From Akkermansia muciniphila (GTDB lineage: Bacteria; Verrucomicrobiota; Verrucomicrobiia; Verrucomicrobiales; V1-33): 64,000 nucleotides of DNA. The DNA is taken from positions 1 through 64,000 of the forward strand of contig CAMAUV010000017.1 of the NCBI GenBank assembly GCA_945861415.1. The letters are read 5' to 3'. Both the position numbers and the translations under genes were made by a program. Positions within the stretch are counted from its first letter, which is position 1; each line of letters begins with the position of its first letter. Of the stretch, positions 46,401-55,760 are shown piece after piece. The notes beneath the pieces are model-generated. The model was not told the DNA's origin and searched no databases. It worked only from the letters and a program-made list of their open reading frames with translations.

Positions 46401-49269
46401 AACCACCGGCGGCGTCTTCAACTTCAAGCCCGCGACCACCGGCACTCACAATCTGACTTTCTCATCTAAAGATGCGAACGGTGCCCCCGTGCTCACAGTC
46501 GTGAGTGTCGATGTCTTCGGCGCGGACGACATGACATGGCATCAGCAGGACGGGGTGAAGATGGAACTAGTCCCGGACAAGGACAGTTATGCCCCCGGCG
46601 ACACAGCCAAGGTGGTTGTGAAAACCACACTTTCCGGCACCGCGCTCGTCACCGTGGAACAGAACAAGGTCCTCTGGCAAAAGCTGCAGCTGCTCAAGCC
46701 AGGCGGCGTGGTTGAGATCCCCGTGCAGGAGGATTGGTCGCCAAATGTGTTTGTCAGTGTCACTCATGTTCGCGGCGGGGCTGACGATCCTCGCGAGCAC
46801 AAATCGCCGGAGTATCGCGTCGGCTTTTGCCCAATCCGCATCGAAAGCCGCCGCCATCAATTGGCGCTCAGCATTGAACCCTCGAAGCCCGAGTTCCGCC
46901 CCGGCGAAATGGTGGACGTAACGCTTTCCGCCAAAGATTCCCGCGGCGGCTTGCTGCCTAACACCGAAATAGCTTTCTGGGCTGTCGACGAAGGCATTCT
47001 CTCGCTCATGCCATGGGAGGCTCCCAATGCCTACGAGACCTTCCACTACGACCGCAGTCTCCTCGTGCACACCGGCATCTCGCTGGCCAGCATTATGAAA
47101 GAGAATGCGAAGGAGTTGGAGTTTAGCAACAAGGGCTTTGTCATTGGCGGTGGCGGTCTGGGTGAATCTCCCCAACTCCCACTGCGCCGAAACTTCAAGC
47201 CCACCGCCTACTGGCACGGCTCGCTCAAAACCGGAGCGGACGGCAATGTGAAGGTCAGGTTCCCTGCCCCGGATAATCTCACGGAATTCCGCCTCGTCGC
47301 CGTAGGCAATGAAGGCGTCAGTCGCTTCGGCACGGCAGAGAGCAAAATCAAAGTGAACAAACCGCTGATGTTAGAGCCGGCCCTGCCACGCTTCGCCAAT
47401 GCCGGGGATGTCATCACTCTCAAAGCCGTGGTCCACAATACCACGAACAAAGCGGCAGATGTGAAGATCACACTGAACCTCGACGATCTCTGCGTGCTTA
47501 TGGAAGGGGGCAAACCGGTGGAAAGCAAAACGCTGACGCAAACAGTTTCGCTCGCGGCTCAGGGCACCCGTGCGGCTCTCTTCACTGTGAAGTTCGCCAC
47601 CGATGGCCTGACCGTCATGAATTGGAAGGCCGACGGAGGGAGTCACGAACTCGCGGACGCCGTCGAAACCAAGCTCGGCATCGGCATTGCCGAATCTCTG
47701 CTTCGCGAAGTCAAATTCATGGCACTGACCGGCCCGGACAGCGGCCGGAATTTGCTCGAGAAAGTGCGCACCGAAGTGCTCGAGGGCAAAGGTGATGTGA
47801 ATGTAACGATTTCCAATAGCCGCGTCTTGGAAGGAGCGGAGGCGGTCGAACAGTTGCTGCAGTATCCTTACGGCTGCGCCGAACAAACCATGTCCTCTAT
47901 GCTGCCTTGGCTGGCCATGCGCGAACTTAAAAAGGTATTGCCCTCCATTAATAAGTCCGACGAAGAAATCACGTCTGTAATCCAGAAAGGCGTGGACCGC
48001 CTGCTTTCCATGCAGACAAACGATGGCGGTTTGGGCTATTGGCCCGGTGCCGAGACTGCCAGCAACTGGGCCAGCGCCCACGGAGCTGTGGGCCTTGTGA
48101 TGGCCTCGCGTGCCGGCGCCGCGGTGCCCGAATTCCGCCTACAGCACTTGCTCACGCGGCTTTCCGGTTCTCTGCGTGAAAGCGGGGAGGAGAGCGATTC
48201 ATTGGCACTCACCGACCGCGCCTATGCCGCATGGGCTCTGGCGCTCGCTGGCAAAGCGGAGGCCGCCTACCATGAAACGCTTTTCAAGAAAGCTGATCTC
48301 ATGCCGCCCAGCGGCCGTGCCATGCTCGCCCTCGCCATCGCCGAATCCGGTGGTGCCGCCGACATGGCCCACGCCCTGCTCGGAATGAAGAACGACCAAC
48401 CTGACTGGTGGCTCGGCAGCGAAAGCACCGGCGCCATCCGAGCCCTCGCCCTATTGAAGCTCCAGGACCCCGCCGCAGAAGAAGAAATGGGCCGTCTCAT
48501 GGCCAGTCGCAGCCCCCGCGGCGACTGGCGTAACACCTTCAACAATGCATGGGCCCTCCTCGCCATCTCTCGCGAAGCCGCCGCCTCGCCCCCGCTCAAA
48601 GCCGGCCAGGCCGCCGTGCTAACCATGGTCGGGCAACCGCAGGAAATCGCCCTCCCCGGCGAGCTCTCTTCGAAAAGTGTCACCTTCCCACGCGATGCTG
48701 GCACCACCCTGCCCCAACTCACGGCCAAAGTTCCTGATGACGCCAAACTCTTCGCCATGGTGGAAGTAACCGGACGCGGAAAGTCCGGCGATCAACCCGC
48801 GCGGAACGCTGGATTTTCCATCAATCGCAAATGGCAGCGAGTGGCCACGGACGGCAGCCTCGCTCCCGCCGATGCCCTCAGCACCGGCGACCTCGTGCTC
48901 GTGACCCTCACCATCGACGTCCCGGCATCTGCCGAATACCTCGTAATCGACGATCCGCTGCCCGCCACCATGGAGGGAGTAAACCCTAACTTCACCAGCA
49001 TGGCCGCCGCAGACCGTCAAGCAGCAGCCCCGTCATGGTTCTGCGACCACGCCGAAATGCGTCGCGACCGCATGCTTTTCTTCCGCGACAGCTTCGAAGG
49101 CAAAGGCCGCTTCGCCGTGCAATACCTTGCCCGTGTGCTAGCTGCCGGGGACGTCATGGCTCCGCCGGCCCGCATCGAAATGATGTACGATCCGTCCCGT
49201 TTCGGGCTCAGCCCGAGCCAGCGCGTCCAGACCCGCGGCAGCGCAGATGACAGCGTGGCAATAAAATAG
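43441..49269 (+). CDS. Bacterial alpha-2-macroglobulin-like protein
   Basis: A 1,942-residue exported protein with a signal peptide (about 10-34, ending SWAQ) starting at 43441 or at the Met codons at 43465/43468. Successive macroglobulin-like Ig domains run from about 60 to 1,200, with a bait-region part and the MFVDRPVYLPGET-like strand (here TFTDRPVYLPGETVFFKAIQ near 650). The thioester motif is GCAEQ, with Cys1479 and Gln1482, followed by TMSSMLPWLAMRELKK. The C-terminal complement-like domains run to 1,942. Such proteins trap proteases by cross-linking; in many Gram-negatives they adjoin a penicillin-binding protein 1C gene, but none is found here. Confidence 0.92.
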   Translation: MSCAYLKTMMSSRLNLVAIGSVAALGMLQPSWAQGTANTTPKFKPAPPAAKSSPAPVPSKGTTSEIIAASAMFGREEDVEINFKAPVVPDAMAGQEVDAATLVTITPPLKAIVIWQSSSSATLVPQGPVPPGRSYRLALRRDLKDTSGNPVVPGPDVTVAGPPFVVEKHTPRWFSMNEKDARVPKILLFCSDEVSAQAVSAAAYFSDKAGRKIKVAATPVLVGDLGKFPSAFGRWNNRHGVKGEGEEGTTPPLPPAESPALSVVRVSPVSPLPPGEKWELIIPAGLANASGGAKSPKPYVVSYGNILPMQVAGVEAEPMLDAARELHIFFTKEAEELKPEDWARFISVEPTPADMTIGKSGRRVTMKGKFEHGAEYLVNVQAGLPARDGTALDGALQQKVKFAAHEPNLSLPSFAAPQWLAGKGKFEFSTANMAQVNVEVKRIPADRAVDAMRGYAVYQFDPSKENNTENTRIPFAAVSGKTVFSKTFPTAVELDHSERFAFTWDEVNGGQRKPGIYFVSVEASPKQEVKGGKKTGAQSLVQLTDIGLAWKFSGKEALIFAFSHTSGQPMADVTLRTYTDEGDAVGKITTGPDGTARLDMNKCDWLIASKGHDTHGMAFNDKMPDLDMWSFDVPFTGSPPDRTWKEMITFTDRPVYLPGETVFFKAIQRLQSASGLSLPPPGEAAKLELYDPQSRPILEREVTFSESGTLADTIRLPAQGLGWYKIAISGPLPKSEKKASDAGGEEHDTRKILFEQQILVQEYEPNAFRITFDSAAAQRMGDDFPVPLKAAYLMGKPLSEAEVSWTSRLGQAAFAPEKWEGFRFCHSRSYYVWDGQEYHSMNEETWMSPLLTGQGKLKLSDKGEALIEAKAPADFGVPGPKQITVNAEITDINQQTISSDWSHTEHTSKFYLGVKRGPNAVRVGETQAMELAAVQPNGERMEQPVKVSVLVEHLAWNAVRVETAGGGTSVRNDLVFAKVSEETVSLSTTGGVFNFKPATTGTHNLTFSSKDANGAPVLTVVSVDVFGADDMTWHQQDGVKMELVPDKDSYAPGDTAKVVVKTTLSGTALVTVEQNKVLWQKLQLLKPGGVVEIPVQEDWSPNVFVSVTHVRGGADDPREHKSPEYRVGFCPIRIESRRHQLALSIEPSKPEFRPGEMVDVTLSAKDSRGGLLPNTEIAFWAVDEGILSLMPWEAPNAYETFHYDRSLLVHTGISLASIMKENAKELEFSNKGFVIGGGGLGESPQLPLRRNFKPTAYWHGSLKTGADGNVKVRFPAPDNLTEFRLVAVGNEGVSRFGTAESKIKVNKPLMLEPALPRFANAGDVITLKAVVHNTTNKAADVKITLNLDDLCVLMEGGKPVESKTLTQTVSLAAQGTRAALFTVKFATDGLTVMNWKADGGSHELADAVETKLGIGIAESLLREVKFMALTGPDSGRNLLEKVRTEVLEGKGDVNVTISNSRVLEGAEAVEQLLQYPYGCAEQTMSSMLPWLAMRELKKVLPSINKSDEEITSVIQKGVDRLLSMQTNDGGLGYWPGAETASNWASAHGAVGLVMASRAGAAVPEFRLQHLLTRLSGSLRESGEESDSLALTDRAYAAWALALAGKAEAAYHETLFKKADLMPPSGRAMLALAIAESGGAADMAHALLGMKNDQPDWWLGSESTGAIRALALLKLQDPAAEEEMGRLMASRSPRGDWRNTFNNAWALLAISREAAASPPLKAGQAAVLTMVGQPQEIALPGELSSKSVTFPRDAGTTLPQLTAKVPDDAKLFAMVEVTGRGKSGDQPARNAGFSINRKWQRVATDGSLAPADALSTGDLVLVTLTIDVPASAEYLVIDDPLPATMEGVNPNFTSMAAADRQAAAPSWFCDHAEMRRDRMLFFRDSFEGKGRFAVQYLARVLAAGDVMAPPARIEMMYDPSRFGLSPSQRVQTRGSADDSVAIK

Positions 49270-49959
49270 TTTGGAACTGCGTTTCAGCCTTCATGGACAT
49301 GGATCGGGGCAGCCCATGCGACCATTATTTCGGCGGAATAAGATGGGAGGGGTGACCAGTCTACCTCCGCAGCCGTTCTAAACGCTGCTGTGACAATAAA
49401 CCAAAGACCAACCCAGCCACGAAGCCGCTGACGCGTGCGCCCCTTCCTCCCTTCCCGTAGAGGCGCAGGATTTCGTGCCCTGCTGCAAAGGGGACACCTA
49501 CGGCACGCTCGCGATGGTGATGTTGCCTGTGTCCTGCGAAACCGATGGCGCGGCACGACAGCAATTCATCCCCAGCAAAGATCGCGGTCGATGCACCTAC
49601 GGGGCTGGATGCACTGTGGCTGCGATCAAGAATTTACCTGTGAGCGATACTCCGGCGAGCAAAAGATAGTCCGGGCCGGAAGGCACCGGCCAGTATGATT
49701 CACCAATCCCTAAAACGACCAGTCCTCGCTCGACTCCGGCGGCATGTGTCACATAAATCCTAGCTCTCCGAGATCTTCCGCAAGGTGGTCGTCCGCAGTC
49801 CCGAGCGTGAGGTCTCGCGATGACATGTCGGAGGACGATCACAAGGATTAAGGTGGTAGCCAGCGACATTAGGTGTCTCTCGGCTCGGCCCAACTGTAAT
49901 GAAGTTCCAGCAGTGTCCGACTGCCCAAATTCGCTCCAATAAGCTGGCCCTTACTTAAG
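49270..49959. other. Possibly decayed gene on the minus strand
   Basis: Minus-strand frames in this 690-bp spacer contain protein-like fragments in different registers (VPSGPDYLLLAGVSLTGKF near 49680, then FAGDELLSCRAIGFAGH and GVPFAAGHEILRLYGKG near 49500). They may be pieces of one decayed exported protein. I cannot name a family or support a single frame. Confidence 0.3.
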
Positions 49960-51432
49960 CTAAGCCATTAACGCCTGCACAGCCCGGCCGTGGACGTCGG
50001 TGAGCCGGAAGTCCCTGCCCTGCACCCGGAAAGTGAGCCTTTTGTGGTCGATGCCTAACAGGTGGAGCATGGTGGCGTGTAGGTCGTGGACCTCAACGGG
50101 GTTCTCGGTAATATTGTAGGAGAAGTCGTCGGTGCCGCCGTAGCTGATGCCGGGTTTGATGCCGCCGCCGGCCATCCAGATTGAGAAGCACCGCGGATGG
50201 TGGTCGCGGCCATATTTATCCGGCTTGAAATCGCCCTGGCAATACGTGGTGCGGCCGAACTCCCCGCCCCAGACGACCAGAGTCTCGTCGAGCAGCCCGC
50301 GCGCTTCGAGATCCTTGATCAGGGACGCGGATGGCTGGTCCGTGTCCCGGCACTGGCCGCCAATATCTGCTGGCAGGTTTGCGTGCTGGTCCCAGCCGAT
50401 GTGAAACAACTGAACGAAGCGTACCCCACGCTCGACCAAGCGCCGGGCGAGCAGACACTGCGAGGCGTAGGTTCCCGGCTTAGTCACGTCCGGGCCATAA
50501 AGATCGAGAATGTGCTGAGGTTCGCCGGAAATGTTCATCAACTCTGGCACCGACGCCTGCATCCGGAACGCGAGTTCATATTGCGCGATGCGCGTCGCAA
50601 TCTCCGGATCACCAACGGCGTCGAGGCGCTTTCGATTCAGTGTATCGAGATCGTCGAGCATCGTGCGCTTCGTCGCCCTCGAAATGCCGGGAGGATCGTT
50701 CAGGTAAAGCACCGGGTCGCTGGAACCCCGGAATTTCACTCCCTGGTGGGTCGTTGGAAGAAATCCACTTCCCCACAAGCGGTCGGCGAGCGGCTGCACG
50801 CCTCCCTTTCCCCGCGAGGTCATGGCGACGAACGAAGGCAGGTCCATGTTGCCTTTGCCCAAGCCATAGCTCACCCAGGAACCGATGCTTGGCCGCCCTG
50901 AGATCTGCGATCCCGTCTGAAAAAACGTCATCCCCGGATCGTGATTAATTGCCTGCGTCACCATGGACTTCACGACGCACAGCTTGTCAGCGATAGTCGC
51001 GGTGTGAGGCAGGAGTTCGCTGAACCACTGGCCGCTTTGCCCATACTGCTGGAACTTGAACATCGACGGCGCGATTGGGAACCGCTTCTGTCCCGACGTC
51101 ATCGTCGTGATGCGCTGGCCCATGCGGACACTGTCAGGAATGTCCTTGTCAAAATACGCCTCCATCTGCGGCTTGGGATCGAAGAGATCCATTTGCGAAG
51201 GCCCGCCGCTCTGGAAGAGAAAGATGACGCGCTTCGCCTTCGGGGCGAAATGGGGAACGCCCGACAGCCCGCCGTCACTCGCGGCGAAACTGCTGGTCCC
51301 CAGCATCGAGGCTAGCGCAGCGGCTCCCATGCCTGTGGCACTCTTCAGGAGGAACTGGCGACGACCGAGGTCGGGCATCGGGAAAATTCCGCTGCCGGGT
51401 GTCGATGAATGCGAATGGGGATGGGTCATCAT
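49960..51432 (-). CDS. DUF1501 family exported protein (sulfatase-like)
   Basis: From the ATG at 51432 the protein has 490 residues. A twin-arginine signal ([19 protein letters not shown]) precedes the mature protein. DUF1501 motifs follow: [73 protein letters not shown] and [16 protein letters not shown]. The stop is TAG. These proteins are alkaline-phosphatase/sulfatase-fold relatives of unknown activity, almost always paired with a DUF1553 protein in PVC bacteria. Here that partner ends 14 bp upstream of the start but carries an amber codon. An alternative start lies at 51468, overlapping the partner. Confidence 0.9.
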   Translation of the reverse strand: MMTHPHSHSSTPGSGIFPMPDLGRRQFLLKSATGMGAAALASMLGTSSFAASDGGLSGVPHFAPKAKRVIFLFQSGGPSQMDLFDPKPQMEAYFDKDIPDSVRMGQRITTMTSGQKRFPIAPSMFKFQQYGQSGQWFSELLPHTATIADKLCVVKSMVTQAINHDPGMTFFQTGSQISGRPSIGSWVSYGLGKGNMDLPSFVAMTSRGKGGVQPLADRLWGSGFLPTTHQGVKFRGSSDPVLYLNDPPGISRATKRTMLDDLDTLNRKRLDAVGDPEIATRIAQYELAFRMQASVPELMNISGEPQHILDLYGPDVTKPGTYASQCLLARRLVERGVRFVQLFHIGWDQHANLPADIGGQCRDTDQPSASLIKDLEARGLLDETLVVWGGEFGRTTYCQGDFKPDKYGRDHHPRCFSIWMAGGGIKPGISYGGTDDFSYNITENPVEVHDLHATMLHLLGIDHKRLTFRVQGRDFRLTDVHGRAVQALMA

Positions 51433-51445
51433 GGCATTGGTGGGT

Positions 51446-53812
51446 TCACTCGAGCGTAATCGCCTCATCGAGATTCAAAATAGTCAGCGCGACAACGGTG
51501 AGTGCCGCGTGTTCGTGCGGGGGAAGCGAGTCGTCTCTGGAGGACTCGCCGTTGCCTAGCAGCTTGATGGTTTCCTCGTTCGCATCGGCATACTTTTCGC
51601 GGTGCCGTCCAGCTGCATGGACGAGGACTTCCGATTCCTCTCGGCCCGGCATCCTTCCCATCACGAGGCGCCAGGCGAAAGAAATACGGTCTGCATCCGT
51701 AGTCCCGCCTTCACGCATCATCCTTTGAGCGAGGTGGCGGGCGGCCTCGACGAAGGTGACGTCGTTTTGCAGGTTGAGCGCCTGCATCGGCGTGTTCGTC
51801 GTGTCACCGCGGACCCGGCAGGCCTCCCGGCCACCGCCGTCGAAAATGGCTAGCTGCGGGGGCGCCACCGTGCGTTTCCAGAAGGTGTAGAAAGTGCGCC
51901 GATAGAGGTTCTCTCCGTGGTCCTGCTCGTAGAAATCGATGGTTGTTTTTCCGTTCCCAAAGGAAAGTTCTTCCCAGAGACCGGCGGGTTGATATGGCTT
52001 AACCGCCTGTCCGCCCTGCCGCTCGGAAAGAAGGCCGGCGACGAGCAGCGCTTGGTCGCGAATCGCCGCTCCGCTGAGCCTCATGCGGGGGCCGCGCGCC
52101 AGCAGCCGGTTCATCGGGTCTTTGGAGGCGACATTCGTTTCAAACCTTGACGCCTGACGGAAGGTTGCGCTCGTCACGATCAGCCGGTGCATGGCCTTAA
52201 GGTCCCAGCCAAGGCGCACGAATTCCGTGGCCAGCCAATCCAACAACTCAGGATGAGACGGAGGATCACCACGCGTTCCGAAATCCTCGGCGGTGCGGAC
52301 AATGCCAGTGCCGAAATGGTGTTGCCAGAGCCGGTTGACGGTCACTCTCGCGGTCAAAGGGTTCTCCGCTCTGGCGATCCACCTAGCAAGTCCAAGGCGG
52401 TCGCTCGGCGCCTCTTTACCAGTCTTGAAAACTCCCGGCAGGTCCGGAGGAATGGCCACGCTCTTGTCGGGATGCTGGTAGTCGCCGCGCTTCAGCAAAT
52501 AGGTGGGACGCCGGTCGGGAAGTTCCTGCATGACCATCGCCATGCCCTTTTGATGCCGACCAAGCCACTTAATCTCTCTCTTGAGCTTTTCGATTTGCTC
52601 CTTGGCATCCCCGGCCTTCTCGAGTTCTGCAAGTTGCGCTTTCCGCTCCCCCAACTCTGCGACGGCCCGCTCGTTCGGGACCTCGACAAAGGGCTTCGCC
52701 GCACCCTTGCGACCATCGATCCCTTTCTCCGGCACGTTGTTGAAATAGGCGTAGAGCCCGAAAAACTACTTCTGCGACAAGGGATCATACTTGTGATCGT
52801 GGCAACGCGCACATCCCGCACTCAGCCCGAGCCAGACTGTCGCCGTCGTGTCCACACGGTCCACGACGTATTCCACCTCGAATTCCGCGTCGAGGCTGCC
52901 ACCCTCGTCGTTAATGCGATGGTTGCGGTTGAAGCCCGTCGCAATCTTCTGCGGGGCGGTCGCCTCCGGCAGCATGTCCCCCGCGAGCTGCTCGACCGTG
53001 AATTGATCAAAAGGCATGTTAGCATTGTAGGCATCGACCACCCAGTCCCGCCACGGCCACTGGTAGCGCTCCCAGTCTGCCTGATAACCACTGCTGTCGG
53101 AATAACGTGCCGCGTCCAGCCATGCCAGCGCCATGTGAAGGCCGTAGCGAGGGGAAGCCAGGAGACGATCCACCACTTTTTCGTAGGCGTCCGCGGACCC
53201 GTTGGCGAGAAAAGCATCGACTTCTGCTATCGTCGGCGGGAGTCCGTTCAGCGCCAGCGCCGCACGACGAATCAGCCTTGTTTTCTCCGCCTCGGGTGCT
53301 GGCTTCAGCCCCTCTGCATCGAGCCGATTCAGAACGAAACGATCAATGTCATTTTTCGGCCAGTTCTCATTGGAAACTTTTGGCAAGGGAGGCCGCTGTG
53401 GAGGAGTGAAGGCCCAATGCCCGGCAAACTCAGCGCCTTCTGCGATCCAGCGCTTGAGAATCTCGATCTCCTCCGGCTTGAGCGGTTCTTTTTTCCCAAA
53501 GTCCGCAGGCGGCATTCGTTCCTCGGGGTCAGCATGCGTGATCCGCGCGATCAGTTCGCTCGCCTCAGGTTTCCCGGGAACCAAAATCCGGTAGCCACCC
53601 CGGTCCTCTGCAAGCGAGTCGCCACGATCCAGGCGCAGCTTGCCCTTCCGCCCCGCCGCATCCGGCCCGTGGCACTCCATGCAATGGCCCGCAAGGATCG
53701 GCTGGACGTCGCGATTGAAATCAAGAGTCCCGGCGGCACGGGAGTTTACCAGCACCGCAGGCTGCGAGGCGAGGAAGCAAAACAAAAGGCGAACGGAGGA
53801 ACGCATGGACAC
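51446..53812 (-). pseudogene. PSCyt1-DUF1549-DUF1553 protein gene with one internal TAG
   Basis: The gene reads as one frame of 788 codons if the TAG at 52766-52768 is ignored. Order: signal peptide (about 3-27), cytochrome-like PSCyt1 domain with AGHCMECHGPDAAGRKGKL, DUF1549 domain ending CARCHDHKYDPLSQK, then the amber codon, then FFGLYAYFNNVPEKGIDG and the DUF1553 domain (DLPGVFKTGKEAPSDRLGLA, LGRDPxxxHPELLDWLATEF-type text) to a TGA at 51446. At the TAG most homologues have a Glu codon (DPxSQKEFYxLFAYFNN), so GAG to TAG is a single change. The N-terminal half alone retains heme motifs. Start is GTG 53812 or ATG 53806. Confidence 0.83.
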
Positions 53813-54218
53813 AAAAAACGATCAGATCTTCTCGCTGCTATCACAAGTTTTATTATCGGAAGGCAAGCACTCGGGTTCCCTCCGGCTCCGGTCCAATTCT
53901 AAGAACCGAAAGGCCTCCAGCGTGAATCCAGCCAGCAGCCAAGACCAACGCGAGAGACCGAGCCCTTCCTGCACGTCGTCCTTGCTCCCGGGCACGTTCT
54001 TGATCCTAAATTGCCCACGAGAAAATCAGCAGTTTAGCGGCGAAGCCCTCAGGGGGCAACGGTCATGGCGCTCAATCTTAACTTGAACAGGGCGAGAGAC
54101 CCAGCCACCTCCTTTGCACCTGCCCTATTTTAGGTCATTTAGGTTAGAGATTCAGCATTGACTACTGCTCCCTTGTAGGGATGATGGTATTTGAAGTGAT
54201 CGACCCTCACTTTCAATC
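53813..54218. other. Divergent intergenic region with a short minus-strand protein-like tail
   Basis: On the minus strand, 53822-54000 reads RIKNVPGSKDDVQEGLGLSR and WSWLLAGFTLEAFRFLELDR then a TGA. It looks like the C-terminal tail of a gene lost upstream, but has no start codon. The rest, up to the ATG at 54219, shows ttgact near 54157 but no clear -10 box. Confidence 0.35.
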
Positions 54219-55230
54219 ATGAAAAAGGCTCTCCCTGTTTACTTTTTGTTCATTATTCTGCACATGGCAGGAATTCAATCCTTACATGCCCGCAGCTTTC
54301 GGGTCGGCATGATGCCAAATGGCAACGTCGTATCCTGCTCCGCCTGCCATGTGAACCCCACAGGCGGAGGCACGCGGACCCTCTTTGGTCAGGCTGTGTT
54401 CGCCATCACGGGCTCCGCCAACACCCCTTTCTGGAGTCCTTCCCTGGCCGCACTGGATTCGGACGGGGACGGCCGGACTAATGGCCGCGAACTCAATGAT
54501 CCCGAGGGCGACGGCACGGCAACGGGAGCCTCCGGTGTCACCAATCCAGGAAACCGCCCCCCCCGTTTTTACATCCACCGTTCCATCGCAGGCTACCCGC
54601 GGCATTGCACTTGTGTATAATGCCACAGCGACAGACACCGAGTCGAATGCCATTACTTTCAGCAAAACCAGTGGCCCGCCTTGGCTGTCGGTAAGCGCTG
54701 CTGGCAGCTTAACCGGCACTCCGCCGGCGGATGCGCCCGCACTAGTTACGGCCGTCATCCGTGCTGCGGACACTGGCACTTCTACACGGGGCAGCTCATC
54801 GGGGTTCAGCGAGCAAACTGTGCAGCTTGCTGTCCGCTCTTCGTTTGCCGGATGGCAGCGATTGAGCTTCGTCCTGCCCGGCGAAACTGCTATTTCTGAG
54901 GCGACCGCGGATCCTGATAAAGACGGCCTTTCCAATCTGGAGGAGTACGCACGCCGGTTGAATCCCAAACTCCCGGCCCGGGGAGCACCGCTGGAGATCA
55001 CATCACTGGCTCCCTTTGTTGCGCAGTTTTCCGCTCGCGATGATGACCCCTCTCTCGAAGTGCTACTGCAGGCCTCGTCCTCTACGGACTTCTCCGGGAC
55101 CGCAGCTATCCCAAGTGTGGTCAGTGATCCGACTGTCGGTGACGGGTTTAAGACTTGGGGCTTTTCCGATCCGGCGGCGACCGGCCAACTTCGGCGGTTT
55201 TGGCGCGTGGAGTTTCGTATCCTTCCCTAA
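54219..55230 (+). pseudogene. Secreted cytochrome-like protein with putative Ig/calcium motifs, frameshifted at a C8 tract
   Basis: Frame one from ATG 54219 has a signal peptide (about 1-24), VVSCSACHVNPTGGGTR (CxxCH heme-like site) and a calcium-binding LDSDGDGRTNGRELNDPEGD motif, then GVTNPGNRPP. Eight Cs follow (54557-54564). In the next frame the protein continues with VFTSTVPSQATRGIALVYNA, FSKTSGPPWLSVSAAGSL (putative Ig-like fold), ADPDKDGLSNLEEYARRLNP and an end at 55230. With seven Cs the two parts fuse exactly into 336 residues. The rest is intact, so this may be phase variation or a sequencing error rather than decay. Confidence 0.75.
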
Positions 55231-55760
55231 ATGGATGACCGTTGCGTGTGCCGAACCCGCTTCACTTTGCGGCTACTTCATTGAGCGGTAACTACTCGGA
55301 GGAGGGAAAGATTTTGTTATCCGGCTAAAGTGGCATTGTGCTCCATACACAGAACACCCGCCGGAGTTTGCCGGCGGCGGGCGCTCTTACATGGCTGGCG
55401 GCAGCAGCGCTAGATCAGGGCATTTCCTCCACCTTCTGACGGAGGAAAAGCTCGGCCTTGATAGCCGCAACGCCGCCTTCATGCGGGGCGCTGAAGTGCT
55501 CAGCAAATGATTTGCCTCAACCCGATGATTCCCGCATCAGACAGGCTACAAACTGCGATACTGGCCTGCACTCATTACTATGTCCGGGCGCGCACTTGCC
55601 ATCGCAGGCCCCTCCCACAAGCTCGACCTGACGGAGTCAAAGTGGCGGCCAGGTTCTTCGCTCCGACCGCCTGAAGTAGAATCCCAGAAAATCTTTAGCG
55701 TCTCAGCAGAAGTGAACTGCGCCCGTTTGACTACGGGCTATGCACTGCTTTGTCGGGTAG
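55231..55760. other. Spacer with unassigned fragments
   Basis: Fragments such as RSGHFLHLLTEEKLGLDSRN and AAFMRGAEVLSK (plus strand, about 55415-55505) look protein-like but are short, lack a start and match nothing I recognise. The purL promoter should lie here. Confidence 0.3.
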
